Assembly (NCBI GenBank): GCA_900769145.1
Contig: CAAGFN010000154.1
Location: 1-16,615, forward strand
Source of the DNA: Rikenellaceae bacterium
GTDB lineage: Bacteria; Bacteroidota; Bacteroidia; Bacteroidales; UBA932
Reading direction: 5' to 3'
Length of the DNA stretch: 16,615 bases
In this document: positions 7,058 through 14,833 of the stretch, in pieces
How the letters are laid out: every line of letters starts with the position of its first letter
Numbering within the stretch: the stretch's first letter is position 1
Made by a program: the position numbers and the translations under genes
The notes under the pieces: model-generated
The model's database searches: none
Told to the model about the DNA's origin: nothing
The model's input: only the letters and a program-made list of their open reading frames with translations

Positions 7058-7933
7058 TCAATGTATTTCTATGGAATACCCGGCCTCGAAACTTTCGCCG
7101 GCCTCAAGCTTCCACACCCATTCCCTCTCGCTGATGTCGCCTTCGAAACCATCCCAGTCGCAGCGTCCATACCAAGGCTCTATGCATACGAAAGGAGCGT
7201 TCTTCTCCGGTGGCGACCAAAGCCCCACGAGAGGCGCGTCGAAATGCACGCTCAGCCAAGGTCTGCCGTCCGGGCGCAACATATCCACACGGGAAACCTG
7301 ACTGTCTTCAAGCACATAGGTATCGACGCCGTCGAATGTGTTCCTTTCGAGCACGAGTCTGCCCTCGGAATCCAGAGGCACAGGGAAACGGGCTCCCTTT
7401 TCGACGCAGCCCTTGCGGGCGAGTTTCGCGCTTAGCAGTTCCGACTTGCGGTCAAAGGCAAAGAAACCCCTCTCCTGCCTCTCAGGATCAAAATCAGGGT
7501 AATTGAAGGCCGGATGCGCCCCTATCTGGAACCACATTGTCGTCGGGGAGTGGTTTATCACCTTCCAGCTCACCTCGATGCTGTTGCCCTTCAGCCTGTA
7601 TCCTATTTCCAGGACAAAGTCCCAAGGGTAGATTTTCCGGCTCTCTTCGTCCGAGGACAGCCTGTAAAGCAGACTCTCCCCATCCTTGTAGATCAGGGTG
7701 AATTCGCGGTCCCTGGCGAAGCCGTGCTGGCCCATTCCGAACTCCCGCTCCCCTACCCTGTAGCGGTTTTCCCACACCCTTCCTACCATAGGGAAGAGCA
7801 CAGGAGAGCTCCTGTCCCAATACCTAGGATCCGCATTCCAGAGATACTCGGTATCCCCCTTGCGTATGCCGGTCAATTCTGCGCCGTGCGCGCTTACTGC
7901 TATCGAGAGCAGTCCGTTATCTATCCTATCCAT
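7058..7933 (-). CDS. Aldose 1-epimerase family protein (LacX-like)
   Basis: This 291-residue cytosolic protein has the galactose-mutarotase beta-sandwich signature: an early RYWDRSSPVLFPMVGR, QHGFARD with His70, IGAHPAFNYP with His140, and CIEPWYG with Glu252. The family uses two histidines and a glutamate to interconvert sugar anomers by ring opening. The short form and the FPMVGR and GFARD wording fit the LacX/hexose-6-phosphate-epimerase-like branch better than GalM, so the sugar is uncertain. It lies 36 nt after the cardiolipin synthase gene and 15 nt before the radical SAM gene, so all three probably share a transcript. Confidence 0.85.
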   Translation of the reverse strand: MDRIDNGLLSIAVSAHGAELTGIRKGDTEYLWNADPRYWDRSSPVLFPMVGRVWENRYRVGEREFGMGQHGFARDREFTLIYKDGESLLYRLSSDEESRKIYPWDFVLEIGYRLKGNSIEVSWKVINHSPTTMWFQIGAHPAFNYPDFDPERQERGFFAFDRKSELLSAKLARKGCVEKGARFPVPLDSEGRLVLERNTFDGVDTYVLEDSQVSRVDMLRPDGRPWLSVHFDAPLVGLWSPPEKNAPFVCIEPWYGRCDWDGFEGDISEREWVWKLEAGESFEAGYSIEIH

Positions 7934-7969
7934 AGGCCTGTATTTGTTTATATATATAAAAATATACTT

Positions 7970-9376
7970 TCACAGCAGCGGCGAGAAAAGGCGCGCGTAG
8001 GACTCTTTCAGCTTCTCCAGTTTCGGCCTCTTCGCCCACTCGTCCGCCTTCACTTCGTTGCTGAAATCCTGATCTGCCAGAAATACGTCCTTCATTTGCT
8101 GCGCCAGCCTGGCGTCATATATGAAGGCGTTCATTTCGAAATCCTGCTCAAAACTCCTGACATCCAGATTGGTAGAGCCTATCGTGACTATCTCGTCGTC
8201 GGAAACCATAGTCTTCGAATGCATATAGCCGCCTTTATAGAAATATACCTTCACACCGGCCTCCAGGGCATCCGAGACGTAGGAACGCGTCGCGAGAGGA
8301 GGTATTATCCCCCTGTCGCCGTAATACGGTATTATCAGCCGCACATCGACGCCTGCCAGCGCCGAGTCGCGCAAGGCGCTCAATATGGGCTCGGTCGGAA
8401 TCAGGTACGGCGACTCGATATATACATATTTCTTCGCCTGGGTGATTATCCTCATCATGCCCTGCATGGTGACGTTCCAGCGGTCCATCGGGCCCGAGGA
8501 GGCAATCTGCATCGTGATGTCGCCGTCGGAAAGCGCCTTCGGGAAATAACGGGCATCCTCCAGCAGCTCTTTTCTGGAGAAATACCAGTCTGTCAGGAAA
8601 GTAATCTGCATTTCAGTGACAGCGGGGCCGACCACCCGGAAATGGGTATCTCTCCAGTTGCCCCGCTTTATGCCCGTGGCATATCTCTGGGCTATGTTCA
8701 TCCCTCCGGCGTAGCCGATACGGCCGTCGATGACGACTATCTTCCTGTGATTGCGGTAATTGGTGTCACTGGAGAGGAAAGGAAGCCGTATCTTCAGGAA
8801 TGGCTCCACCTGGACGCCTCCCTCCTTCATATAATTGTAGAATTTCCCGCGGAAGAAATTGGCGGCGTGGTCATATTGTACCCTGACCTCGACGCCGGCC
8901 TTCGCCTTCGCTATGAGTATGTCCGCAATCCTGCGTCCGAGCGGGTCGTCCTCGAACTTGAAAAATTCGAAATGGATGTGGTCTTCGGCGGATTCCAGGT
9001 CCCGTATCAGTCCGTCGAACATTTCCTGACAGTCCGTGTATACCTTGAGGGAATTGCCTTTGAGCGGGAAGGACTGGCCTGTCATCCACAGCAGTTTTGC
9101 CAGATCGGCGTGATTGCCCTCTATGTCCGTATCTATAAGCTCGCTGTAATTGTCCTTTACCCTGGATTTGAGCAAATCACGATGCTTGTCCTCCATCAGC
9201 CTTTTGTTCTTGGTGCTGGAACCGAAGATAAACCAGAGTATGAGTCCCAGCACCGGAAGCAGGCAGATGACCAACATCCAGCACAGGGTCTTCAGCGGAT
9301 GCCGGTTTTCGGCAATCATTACGCTGCAGACACTGAGAATGAGAAACAGAAGCAAAATCTCGAATATGGTTCTCAT
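7970..9376 (-). CDS. cls: Cardiolipin synthase (phospholipase D family)
   Basis: The enzyme joins two phosphatidylglycerol molecules into cardiolipin and glycerol in the inner membrane. The 468-residue protein begins with two transmembrane helices (about 3-22 and 31-51), as in bacterial ClsA-type enzymes. It carries both HKD motifs: H210-x-K212-x4-D217 (NHRKIVVIDG, followed by YAGGMNI) and H386-x-K388-x4-D393 (HSKTMVSDD, followed by GSTNLDVRS). Length and layout are normal for the family. The gene begins 15 nt after the peroxiredoxin stop, which suggests co-transcription. Confidence 0.93.
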   Translation of the reverse strand: MRTIFEILLLFLILSVCSVMIAENRHPLKTLCWMLVICLLPVLGLILWFIFGSSTKNKRLMEDKHRDLLKSRVKDNYSELIDTDIEGNHADLAKLLWMTGQSFPLKGNSLKVYTDCQEMFDGLIRDLESAEDHIHFEFFKFEDDPLGRRIADILIAKAKAGVEVRVQYDHAANFFRGKFYNYMKEGGVQVEPFLKIRLPFLSSDTNYRNHRKIVVIDGRIGYAGGMNIAQRYATGIKRGNWRDTHFRVVGPAVTEMQITFLTDWYFSRKELLEDARYFPKALSDGDITMQIASSGPMDRWNVTMQGMMRIITQAKKYVYIESPYLIPTEPILSALRDSALAGVDVRLIIPYYGDRGIIPPLATRSYVSDALEAGVKVYFYKGGYMHSKTMVSDDEIVTIGSTNLDVRSFEQDFEMNAFIYDARLAQQMKDVFLADQDFSNEVKADEWAKRPKLEKLKESYARLFSPLL

Positions 9377-9391
9377 TCTTCCTTCCCCGTA

Positions 9392-9847
9392 TTATATTTC
9401 CTCAAGCAGCTGGGCGGCGGCATTCTTCGTGTCCACCTTCTCTATGATACGCTCAAGCACGCCTTCCTCGGAGAAGACGTAGGTTCTGCGCAGGGTACCC
9501 ATACTGATTTTCCCGTAGAGTTTCTTCTCGCCCCAGGCACCGAGCGACTGGAGCAGTGAAGTGTCCGTGTCAGAAAGCAGGGTGAAGGGCAGTTCATATT
9601 TTGCCCTGAAATTGCTGTGCGATTTCTCCGAATCCTTGCTGATTCCAATCAGCGTGTAGCCTGCACCGCTTATGTCCTCGTAGCGGTCACGGAAACTGCA
9701 GGCCTCTGCCGTGCATCCGGGAGTGGAATCCTTCGGATAGGTGTAAAGGACAATCTTGCGTCCCCTGCCGATGAGCTCATCCGATTTTACGGTCCTGCCG
9801 TCCTGGTCCTTGACCGCAAATGACGGCATCTGGTCTCCGATTTTCAT
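9392..9847 (-). CDS. bcp: Thioredoxin-dependent peroxiredoxin, BCP type
   Basis: This cytosolic thiol peroxidase reduces hydrogen peroxide and organic hydroperoxides. The 151-residue protein has the thioredoxin fold of the AhpC/TSA family. DSTPGCTAEACSFRD provides the peroxidatic Cys45 and, five residues on, the resolving Cys50 typical of one BCP subgroup. It also has the conserved start KIGDQMPSFAVKDQDG and the later GISKDS and YGK. It is full length, with ATG 9847 as the start. A candidate promoter lies directly upstream, so it may begin its own unit leading into cls, the epimerase and the radical SAM gene. Confidence 0.93.
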   Translation of the reverse strand: MKIGDQMPSFAVKDQDGRTVKSDELIGRGRKIVLYTYPKDSTPGCTAEACSFRDRYEDISGAGYTLIGISKDSEKSHSNFRAKYELPFTLLSDTDTSLLQSLGAWGEKKLYGKISMGTLRRTYVFSEEGVLERIIEKVDTKNAAAQLLEEI

Positions 9848-9865
9848 ATTCTGATCGTATTTCCC

Positions 9866-9896
9866 GAAAGATAATCAAATTTTTACTTCCCTCAAT
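9866..9896 (-). promoter_or_regulatory. Candidate promoter of bcp
   Basis: ATTG (9893-9896) is followed by 19 nt and TATCTTTC (9866-9873). Each element differs from the consensus TTTG-N19-TAnnTTTG at one base. The upstream element overlaps the stop codon of the preceding lipoprotein gene. Confidence 0.45.
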
Positions 9897-11485
9897 CATT
9901 CCTCACCTACAATTTCAGCCATCCTCAGCAGGGTTGTTATCGAAGAACAGGTGCAGTTGTACCAGAAGGAGCGGGTCTTGTTTCTCTTCGGGCTATATAA
10001 CTTCCAGGTAGTCGGAATCTTGCCGTCGGTAGGATCCTGAACGACAGTGATGTTGTCGATAAGCGCCTTTGCCTTCGCGAATGCAAGCCTGTCGCCGGTG
10101 GCTTCGTAAAGGTCGAGATATGCGTTGGCGACATTGCAGGAGCTGGCGTCCACCGGCATCTGGTAGCGATGCTGCTCATAGACGCACGGAGGGCAGATGA
10201 CGCGTATGCCGTTCCCGTCAGGGAGGGCGTTCCAATGAACGAACTGGTCTTCGCTCAACCGTATGAGGTCGCGTGCATCTTCGATTTCGGCAGGAGTCGG
10301 CTTGCTTCTGAGTATATATGAAGCATAGGGAGCGGCGGTGCAGTTCGTCAGGTTCTCGTATGGATGTACGTCGGCTACATTGACATCCTCGAACTGTCCG
10401 GTGAGGTCAAATGTTTCGAGAGCAACTTCCTTCATCCACTTTTCGGCCTTTGACTTCATCTCGTCGAGGCCTTCGGCGCCGTAGTCATCCTGAAGCCTTC
10501 GGATAAAGTTCAGGACAGGATGGAGCATCGCCCCCACTTCGTTGACCGGCTCCCCGGTAGCGAAATCGACCTTGATCGGGAAAGAGCCGTCCTCGTTCTG
10601 TATCCTGGCGTATGTACCTGCAATCTTGAGAGCGCGGTCAAGGTAGAGTTCGTCGCCGGTCACATCATAGAGATCAAGGAAGGCGTTTCCCGCATAGCAG
10701 GCATCCATAGTCATAGTCTTGCCAATGTTCCAGGGCTTCCTGGATGCTACGAGCCTGCCGTAATATGTAGGCGGGAAGAACTCAAGCGGGTCGCCTTCGG
10801 GACGGCTCTGGTTAATGAGAAAGCGGGCCGCATTCTTTGCAATCGCAATTGCCTCTTCTCTCTTTGACGGAATATTTTCCGCAATCCTGGCCTCGATGCG
10901 GATCAGCCCTCCCACAATCTTGTTCGCATAGGTGTAATGGGGATATGCGAGGGTGTCCGGAGTGACAGAGTCAAGCCAGGCCTTTGTAGCCTCGGAGTTG
11001 TGGACATAGAGGGCAGCCATCATTGCCGCCTCGCGATATGGACGTACATTGTCATTGTACGGCCCCTCAAATGGGAAATCACGGAGAAATGACCTCGTAT
11101 AGACGGTATCCAGCCGTTGTCCGTCAGCGTCCAGAGCCAATACCGTAAGGTCCACCATAGACGGCGGAATCGAAGCCCAGACCGGGGAAAGATCCGCTGT
11201 CGGCTCCGTCGCCGTGAAGGACCACTGGCCATCACCCTCCTGCTGTCTGATGTCGAAACGGTATTTTGCAGCCCCTTCCACAGCCGCTATTTCAAATGCA
11301 GGGGCATATATGAACTTCCTGCTGTAGCCGTTCCAGCACGGATTCCTGCCTTCCGCGGCAGGTCTGATCGGTTCAAGATACTCCTTTGCCGCCTTTCTGT
11401 TGAGTACCGCGAATTCATTCCGGCAGCAACCTTGCCCGAAGATGCAGAGCGCCGCCACGCTGAAGATGATGATTGCCTTTTTCAT
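9896..11485 (-). CDS. Predicted exported lipoprotein with glycosidase-like alpha/alpha-barrel domain
   Basis: The frame is open from 11554, but ATG 11485 gives a proper lipoprotein signal: MKKAIIIFSVAALCIFGQG followed by Cys20, with Cys21 adjacent. The product is 529 residues. A region of about 120 residues after the signal looks like an Ig-type beta-sandwich (FIYAPAFEIAAVEG, YRFDIRQQ). From about residue 145 the protein is helical, with recurrent helix-pair words: AYAGNAFLDLYDVTGDELY-like segments near the middle and NVANAYLDLYEATGDRLAF near the end. This is typical of (alpha/alpha)6 toroid carbohydrate-active proteins. NEDGSFPIKVDFATGEPVNE and the WYNC-type Cys-containing tail are distinctive. 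I cannot name a glycoside hydrolase or epimerase family. The likely setting is the periplasm or outer membrane, acting on a polysaccharide. Confidence 0.65.
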   Translation of the reverse strand: MKKAIIIFSVAALCIFGQGCCRNEFAVLNRKAAKEYLEPIRPAAEGRNPCWNGYSRKFIYAPAFEIAAVEGAAKYRFDIRQQEGDGQWSFTATEPTADLSPVWASIPPSMVDLTVLALDADGQRLDTVYTRSFLRDFPFEGPYNDNVRPYREAAMMAALYVHNSEATKAWLDSVTPDTLAYPHYTYANKIVGGLIRIEARIAENIPSKREEAIAIAKNAARFLINQSRPEGDPLEFFPPTYYGRLVASRKPWNIGKTMTMDACYAGNAFLDLYDVTGDELYLDRALKIAGTYARIQNEDGSFPIKVDFATGEPVNEVGAMLHPVLNFIRRLQDDYGAEGLDEMKSKAEKWMKEVALETFDLTGQFEDVNVADVHPYENLTNCTAAPYASYILRSKPTPAEIEDARDLIRLSEDQFVHWNALPDGNGIRVICPPCVYEQHRYQMPVDASSCNVANAYLDLYEATGDRLAFAKAKALIDNITVVQDPTDGKIPTTWKLYSPKRNKTRSFWYNCTCSSITTLLRMAEIVGEE

Positions 11486-11623
11486 TTTCCGGATATATTG
11501 CCTTATCTGTAAATAATGAGCCAAGATAATCAAATATTTCCCAACCTTTTTCATCTTTGCTCCGTCTAACTATTGAAAGCGCCCGAAAACGGACGTATAT
11601 GTTAAACATTAATATTTTCAATT

Positions 11624-12049
11624 ATGACGGAAATCATTGTCCCTATTGGAATCTGTGTGGTACTGCCAGTTATGCTTGTATGGCTTGTTACAAGAGTACG
11701 CAGGAATGAAATTGACAAAAAAACGGAAATCATGCTCAAGGCCATCGAGTCGGGAGCCACAATCGACAGCGATTTGTTCAAGGAAGCTCCGAAAAAGCGG
11801 AAAAGCACGAAGGAACGCCTTCTGAACCGCCTGATCTGCGGTTGCGCGGCTTCCATTATAGGCGCCGCCCTGACTGCCATCGGCATCATACCATGGATGA
11901 CATTGGAGGATGACACCTTCGCTCCGTTACTGATCTTCGGTGGCATTTCCCTTGCGGTCGGAATAGCTCTTTTCATAGGTTTCTTTGTGGGCCGCAAGAT
12001 GCTGGCAAAAGAAATGGAGGCAGAAGAGAAGTCTCTGGAGCAGGAATAA
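11624..12049 (+). CDS. DUF6249-like three-helix membrane protein
   Basis: The 141-residue inner-membrane protein has helices at about 4-22 (VPIGICVVLPVMLVWLV), 70-91 (ASIIGAALTAIGIIPW) and 98-122 (LIFGGISLAVGIALFIGFFVG). A cytosolic loop between helices 1 and 2 contains EIMLKAIESGATIDSDLFKE, the conserved part of DUF6249 proteins, and a charged tail follows (KEMEAEEKSLEQE). Such proteins commonly sit beside ECF sigma factors in Bacteroidales. It is the first gene of a three-gene plus-strand cluster, 25 nt before the sigma gene, and may help sense membrane state; that role is inference. It is divergent from the lipoprotein gene across 138 bp, where a near-consensus CATCTTTG (11552-11559) is the best -7 candidate. 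Confidence 0.7.
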   Translation: MTEIIVPIGICVVLPVMLVWLVTRVRRNEIDKKTEIMLKAIESGATIDSDLFKEAPKKRKSTKERLLNRLICGCAASIIGAALTAIGIIPWMTLEDDTFAPLLIFGGISLAVGIALFIGFFVGRKMLAKEMEAEEKSLEQE

Positions 12050-12074
12050 GCAATCTTCAAATTACCTGACGCAA

Positions 12075-12557
12075 ATGACCCAGGAGCGTTTCATAGACCT
12101 CGTCAGGTCCGAGCAGGAATCCCTCAGGCGATTTCTGCTTGCCTTGTGTGGCGGAGATGCACCCCTGGCTGATGACATTGCCCAAGACGCGCTGGTCCGT
12201 GCCTACGTCGCATCCGCTTCGTTTTCAGGGCTGTCAAAGTTCAGCACCTGGCTATTCCGTATAGCATATAACTGTTATGTGGACCAGTGCCGCAAGCCAA
12301 AGCTTGATACGGTCTCTCCGGATACAAGACAAGCCCTGTCCGTTCCGGCCGATGACGAGACGGACTCCGGATTCAGACATCAGAGACTGTATCAGGCACT
12401 GGAGTCCCTTCCGGAGAAAGAAAAGGCGTCCATTGTACTGCACTATTTCGAAGACCGGAGCATCAGGGAAATATCTTCCATACTGCAGATACCTCAGGGC
12501 ACGGTGAAATATTACCTGTCCACCGGTCGGAATCACCTCAAATCCATACTGCAATGA
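12075..12557 (+). CDS. ECF-type RNA polymerase sigma factor
   Basis: The 160-residue protein directs RNA polymerase to an unknown set of promoters. Sigma region 2 spans about 3-70 (FIDLVRSEQESLRRFLLAL, DDIAQDALVRAYVAS, KFSTWLFRIAYNCYVD). Region 4 spans about 105-158, with the typical LPEKEKASIVLHYFEDRSIREI and the helix-turn-helix IPQGTVKYYLSTGRNHLK. There is no region 3, as in all ECF factors. The start is ATG 12075; the frame is open further upstream only because it overlaps the previous gene. Its stop overlaps the next gene's start (ATGA), a sign of translational coupling. Confidence 0.92.
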   Translation: MTQERFIDLVRSEQESLRRFLLALCGGDAPLADDIAQDALVRAYVASASFSGLSKFSTWLFRIAYNCYVDQCRKPKLDTVSPDTRQALSVPADDETDSGFRHQRLYQALESLPEKEKASIVLHYFEDRSIREISSILQIPQGTVKYYLSTGRNHLKSILQ

Positions 12558-12913
12558 AGAATACAGACATAGAATCGTTACTCCGGGACAGCAGACCTCA
12601 GGTACAGGACAATCCCGCATTCCTGCTCGAGGTACAGCAGAAGATGCATGCTGTGGAAGGAATCAAGAAGGAGGTTGACAGGCAGAGAAGATCCGGAAGA
12701 AGGGCCCTGGCCCTGGCCCTCGCCTGCGGTCTCATCCTGGGAGGCGGCGCAGTGTACCTTGCCTGCCTGTACCCTGCGGAAATCAACGCAATCAGCGAAG
12801 GCATCCTTTCGTCTGCAAGACGGTTTTTCGAGTCATACAAACAGTACCTTATGCTTCCGATTGCCGGATGCGGCATTGCCCTGGGCATAATCCTCGGACG
12901 GCAGAAAGCATAG
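12554..12913 (+). CDS. Small membrane protein, probable partner (anti-sigma-like) of the ECF factor
   Basis: The 119-residue protein starts within the sigma gene's stop codon. It has a soluble N-terminal part of about 48 residues (SLLRDSRPQVQDNPAFLLEVQQKMHAV is similar in feel to anti-sigma N-termini). A transmembrane helix follows at about 50-72 (ALALACGLILGGGAVYLACL) and a second at about 98-116 (MLPIAGCGIALGIILG). Position and topology suggest a membrane-bound regulator that holds the sigma factor. No zinc-binding HxxxCxxC motif is present, so it is not a ZAS-type anti-sigma factor. Its end faces the end of the convergent ATPase gene 11 bp away, with no visible terminator between them. Confidence 0.7.
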   Translation: MKNTDIESLLRDSRPQVQDNPAFLLEVQQKMHAVEGIKKEVDRQRRSGRRALALALACGLILGGGAVYLACLYPAEINAISEGILSSARRFFESYKQYLMLPIAGCGIALGIILGRQKA

Positions 12914-12924
12914 TCGGCCTCTTG

Positions 12925-14244
12925 TCAAATGTCCTCCAGAGAAACACCTTTCTGAGTTACAGTGTAGTTCTTGAACTCGCCAGTGGCGCGAGTGAAAGCT
13001 GCTATCTTACCGTTCAGGAGTTCCGGGTCGTAGTTCTCAATCTTGCGTTTGACTTCGATGAAGAGAGCATGCTGGTCAAATTCGTTTTCTGCAACGATGT
13101 CAATTTCATTTTCCCCTTTGCGATCCCACCAGCTGCCGATGCGGGTGTATATTTTGCTTTCGATGAGGACGCGTTTGAAGTAGCGTTCAAGCATCAGTCC
13201 GGAGAATGTCTCGTAGTCGCGATTGATGATGGTCTTTAATGCGTCGTAGTTCTCGATCTCAAGCATGTAGTTGTACTTGTATATGAAGCGGAACCAGAAT
13301 GTGAAGAAGTTGTCTTCAATCATATATCGGACATTCTTGGTTGAGCTTTTTTCAAAGATCGGCTGTTTCTTGCTGATCAACTCATATTCATTCTCAAGTT
13401 TTGTAAGGTAGCCACCGATTTCCTTGCCGATGATATTCTCAATCTCCGAGCGTGTGGTCTTGCCTCGTGCAATTGCTGAAAGGATTGAGAAGTATATGCC
13501 ATAGTCTTTGCCGAATTCCTCAATGAGAATGGCTTTGCCTTCGCCCAGGAATATTGAGTCTGACTTGATGATCTGATTGAGCATCTTTGTTTTTGTTGTG
13601 GCTCCTGCATCTATGAGCAACTGGACATATTTAGCAACTCCCCCTGTAAATGAGTAGAGAGCAAGCAAGTCTTCTGGAGTGTAATCCGGGTTATATTCTG
13701 CCATTATCTCCTTCAGTACTGCAGGAGTAAACGGTTTTATTGACATGAAACGTGTCTGGCGATTGTACAACGGCTCCTTCTTATCTTTGAATATCTTTGT
13801 CATCATTGAGTAGATGGAACCGCAGACTATGAGGTTGATGTGAGCCATAGTATGATACTTATCCCAGATACGTTGCATGTCGCTATAGACAGATTTGTTT
13901 ACCTTGAAGAACTCCTGGAACTCATCAATGAACAAAGTAATCGGACGTTCTATGGAGAGTTTCATAAGGTATTCGAAGATTTCAGGAAAGCGCTCTACTT
14001 TACCCATTGTCGGTATGCCTAACTTGGTTTCAATCTCAAGGAGGTAGTCAGAGCATAAATCGCTTTCAGCTTTGCGGGCCACAAAGAAATATAGTATTTG
14101 CTGGTCCTCATATGCTTTCCATACAAGGTGAGTCTTACCGATACGACGACGACCGGTGATTACTGTGAATTGAGCGTTATTCTTCGATAACTCCTGAATC
14201 TCTTTGAGAGATGCTATCTCTTCTGTTCTGTCAAAAAATCTCAT
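12925..14244 (-). CDS. AAA family ATPase with C-terminal DUF234-type domain
   Basis: This 439-residue predicted cytosolic ATPase belongs to the archaeal/bacterial ATPase_2 plus DUF234 family. It starts MRFFDRTEEIASL and has Walker A GRRRIGKT at 31-38, Walker B LFIDEFQE at 104-111 and a sensor-like LIVCGSIYSMM at about 138-148. A winged-helix-like segment lies in the middle (TRSEIENIIGKEIGGYLTKL). The C-terminal part has EID (380-382) and IEVKRK (396-401), the spacing of a PD-(D/E)xK nuclease-like fold. Whether it cuts DNA is unknown. It is a single-gene unit with its own tandem-dyad operator. That operator lies within the 3' end of a truncated deiminase gene, which suggests the ATPase arrived as a unit. 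Codon use is more AT-rich than in the sigma cluster beside it. Confidence 0.85.
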   Translation of the reverse strand: MRFFDRTEEIASLKEIQELSKNNAQFTVITGRRRIGKTHLVWKAYEDQQILYFFVARKAESDLCSDYLLEIETKLGIPTMGKVERFPEIFEYLMKLSIERPITLFIDEFQEFFKVNKSVYSDMQRIWDKYHTMAHINLIVCGSIYSMMTKIFKDKKEPLYNRQTRFMSIKPFTPAVLKEIMAEYNPDYTPEDLLALYSFTGGVAKYVQLLIDAGATTKTKMLNQIIKSDSIFLGEGKAILIEEFGKDYGIYFSILSAIARGKTTRSEIENIIGKEIGGYLTKLENEYELISKKQPIFEKSSTKNVRYMIEDNFFTFWFRFIYKYNYMLEIENYDALKTIINRDYETFSGLMLERYFKRVLIESKIYTRIGSWWDRKGENEIDIVAENEFDQHALFIEVKRKIENYDPELLNGKIAAFTRATGEFKNYTVTQKGVSLEDI

Positions 14245-14263
14245 GGCAATGATTTATAGATGC

Positions 14264-14292
14264 GAAACAGCGGTTTCCGAAATGGCGGTTTC
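14264..14292 (-). repeat. Two tandem 14-bp dyads at the ATPase promoter (candidate operator)
   Basis: GAAAC-N4-GTTTC lies at 14264-14277 and GAAAT-N4-GTTTC at 14279-14292, a 15-bp period. A larger perfect inverted repeat, TGCGAAAC (14261-14268) and GTTTCGCA (14288-14295), spans both. They lie just downstream of the TATATTTG element and before the ATPase start codon, where bound protein would block transcription. Confidence 0.7.
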
Positions 14293-14299
14293 GCAAGTG

Positions 14300-14307
14300 C
14301 AAATATA
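14300..14307 (-). promoter_or_regulatory. -7 element of the DUF234 ATPase promoter
   Basis: TATATTTG on the minus strand is an exact match to TAnnTTTG. The base quartets 19-21 nt upstream (GTCA, AGTC, AAGT) do not match TTTG, so the -33 side is poor. The expected start of transcription is near 14295, about 50 nt before the ATPase ATG. Confidence 0.55.
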
Positions 14308-14833
14308 ATGAAAGTTTATATTTTTTTGACTTACGTCAGCAAGGGGCATATATTCTTTGTCAATTCGCATCACCTTTGTATCTTTACCACCGAAAACAGT
14401 GGTAAGTGTACCAATCAGATCACGTGGAGTCCACTGCGGATTCTCCTCGAAGACCTTTGCGGTCATGATAACTTTGCATCCGCTATGAACGACATTGCCA
14501 CCATCAATCTTGATGCCTCTGGAATCTTCCAGATATGACGAGCCAACGTATCGCTTAGCAATCGTATTATCTGTAATTGTTGCTTTATGCCTATCACTAT
14601 CCAACAGATAATCGGGCTCATATCGAAACAGAACAAAACGGTTGCCAATCGTCTGGATAGGCATATAATCCCGGCACCAGATGTCTTTGGTGCCTTTGAG
14701 CAAACCATAAGTCACGCCATATTTTTCCAAGACTTCAATAAGTCCTTTGAATGTCTTAGGGCATCTTTTCGGAAGCAAGTCTGAAAAATATACCATATTG
14801 CTGTAGATTTCACTTACCATAGCTTAAGCTATA

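Larger units (their letters stand above)
14254..14820 (-). pseudogene. Truncated agmatine/peptidylarginine deiminase-family gene
   Basis: The 188-codon frame begins like Bacteroidales agmatine-deiminase-family proteins (SNMVYFSDLLPKR, then KDIWCRDYMPIQ at 45-56 and DGGNVVHSGCKVIMT at 106-120). Family enzymes are much longer, with a catalytic His after the midpoint and a catalytic Cys near the C-terminus. Both are missing here. Similarity fades at about residue 160 (EYMPLADV). The remaining 25 residues are translated from the promoter and operator of the downstream ATPase, including ETAISETAV from the tandem dyads. The protein should be inactive as a deiminase. The lost 3' half is not elsewhere in the window. 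It starts 13 nt after the small upstream gene. Confidence 0.7.

Noticed and set aside
7514..9559. A 681-codon open frame on the plus strand
   Set aside because: It is antisense to the aldose epimerase and cardiolipin synthase genes, which both have full catalytic motifs; the long frame follows from their codon bias and its product has no recognisable domain.
11602..12060. A 152-codon minus-strand frame with hydrophobic and Ser-rich stretches
   Set aside because: It is the mirror of the DUF6249-like membrane protein gene; the sigma cluster order and ATGA coupling support the plus strand.
11985..12074. Earlier start for the sigma factor
   Set aside because: The added 30 residues are a frame-shifted reading of the previous gene; sigma region 2 begins right after ATG 12075.
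14820..14831. Perfect 12-bp palindrome TAGCTTAAGCTA between the small protein and the deiminase
   Set aside because: It is short, AT-rich and overlaps the deiminase start codon; chance is a sufficient explanation.
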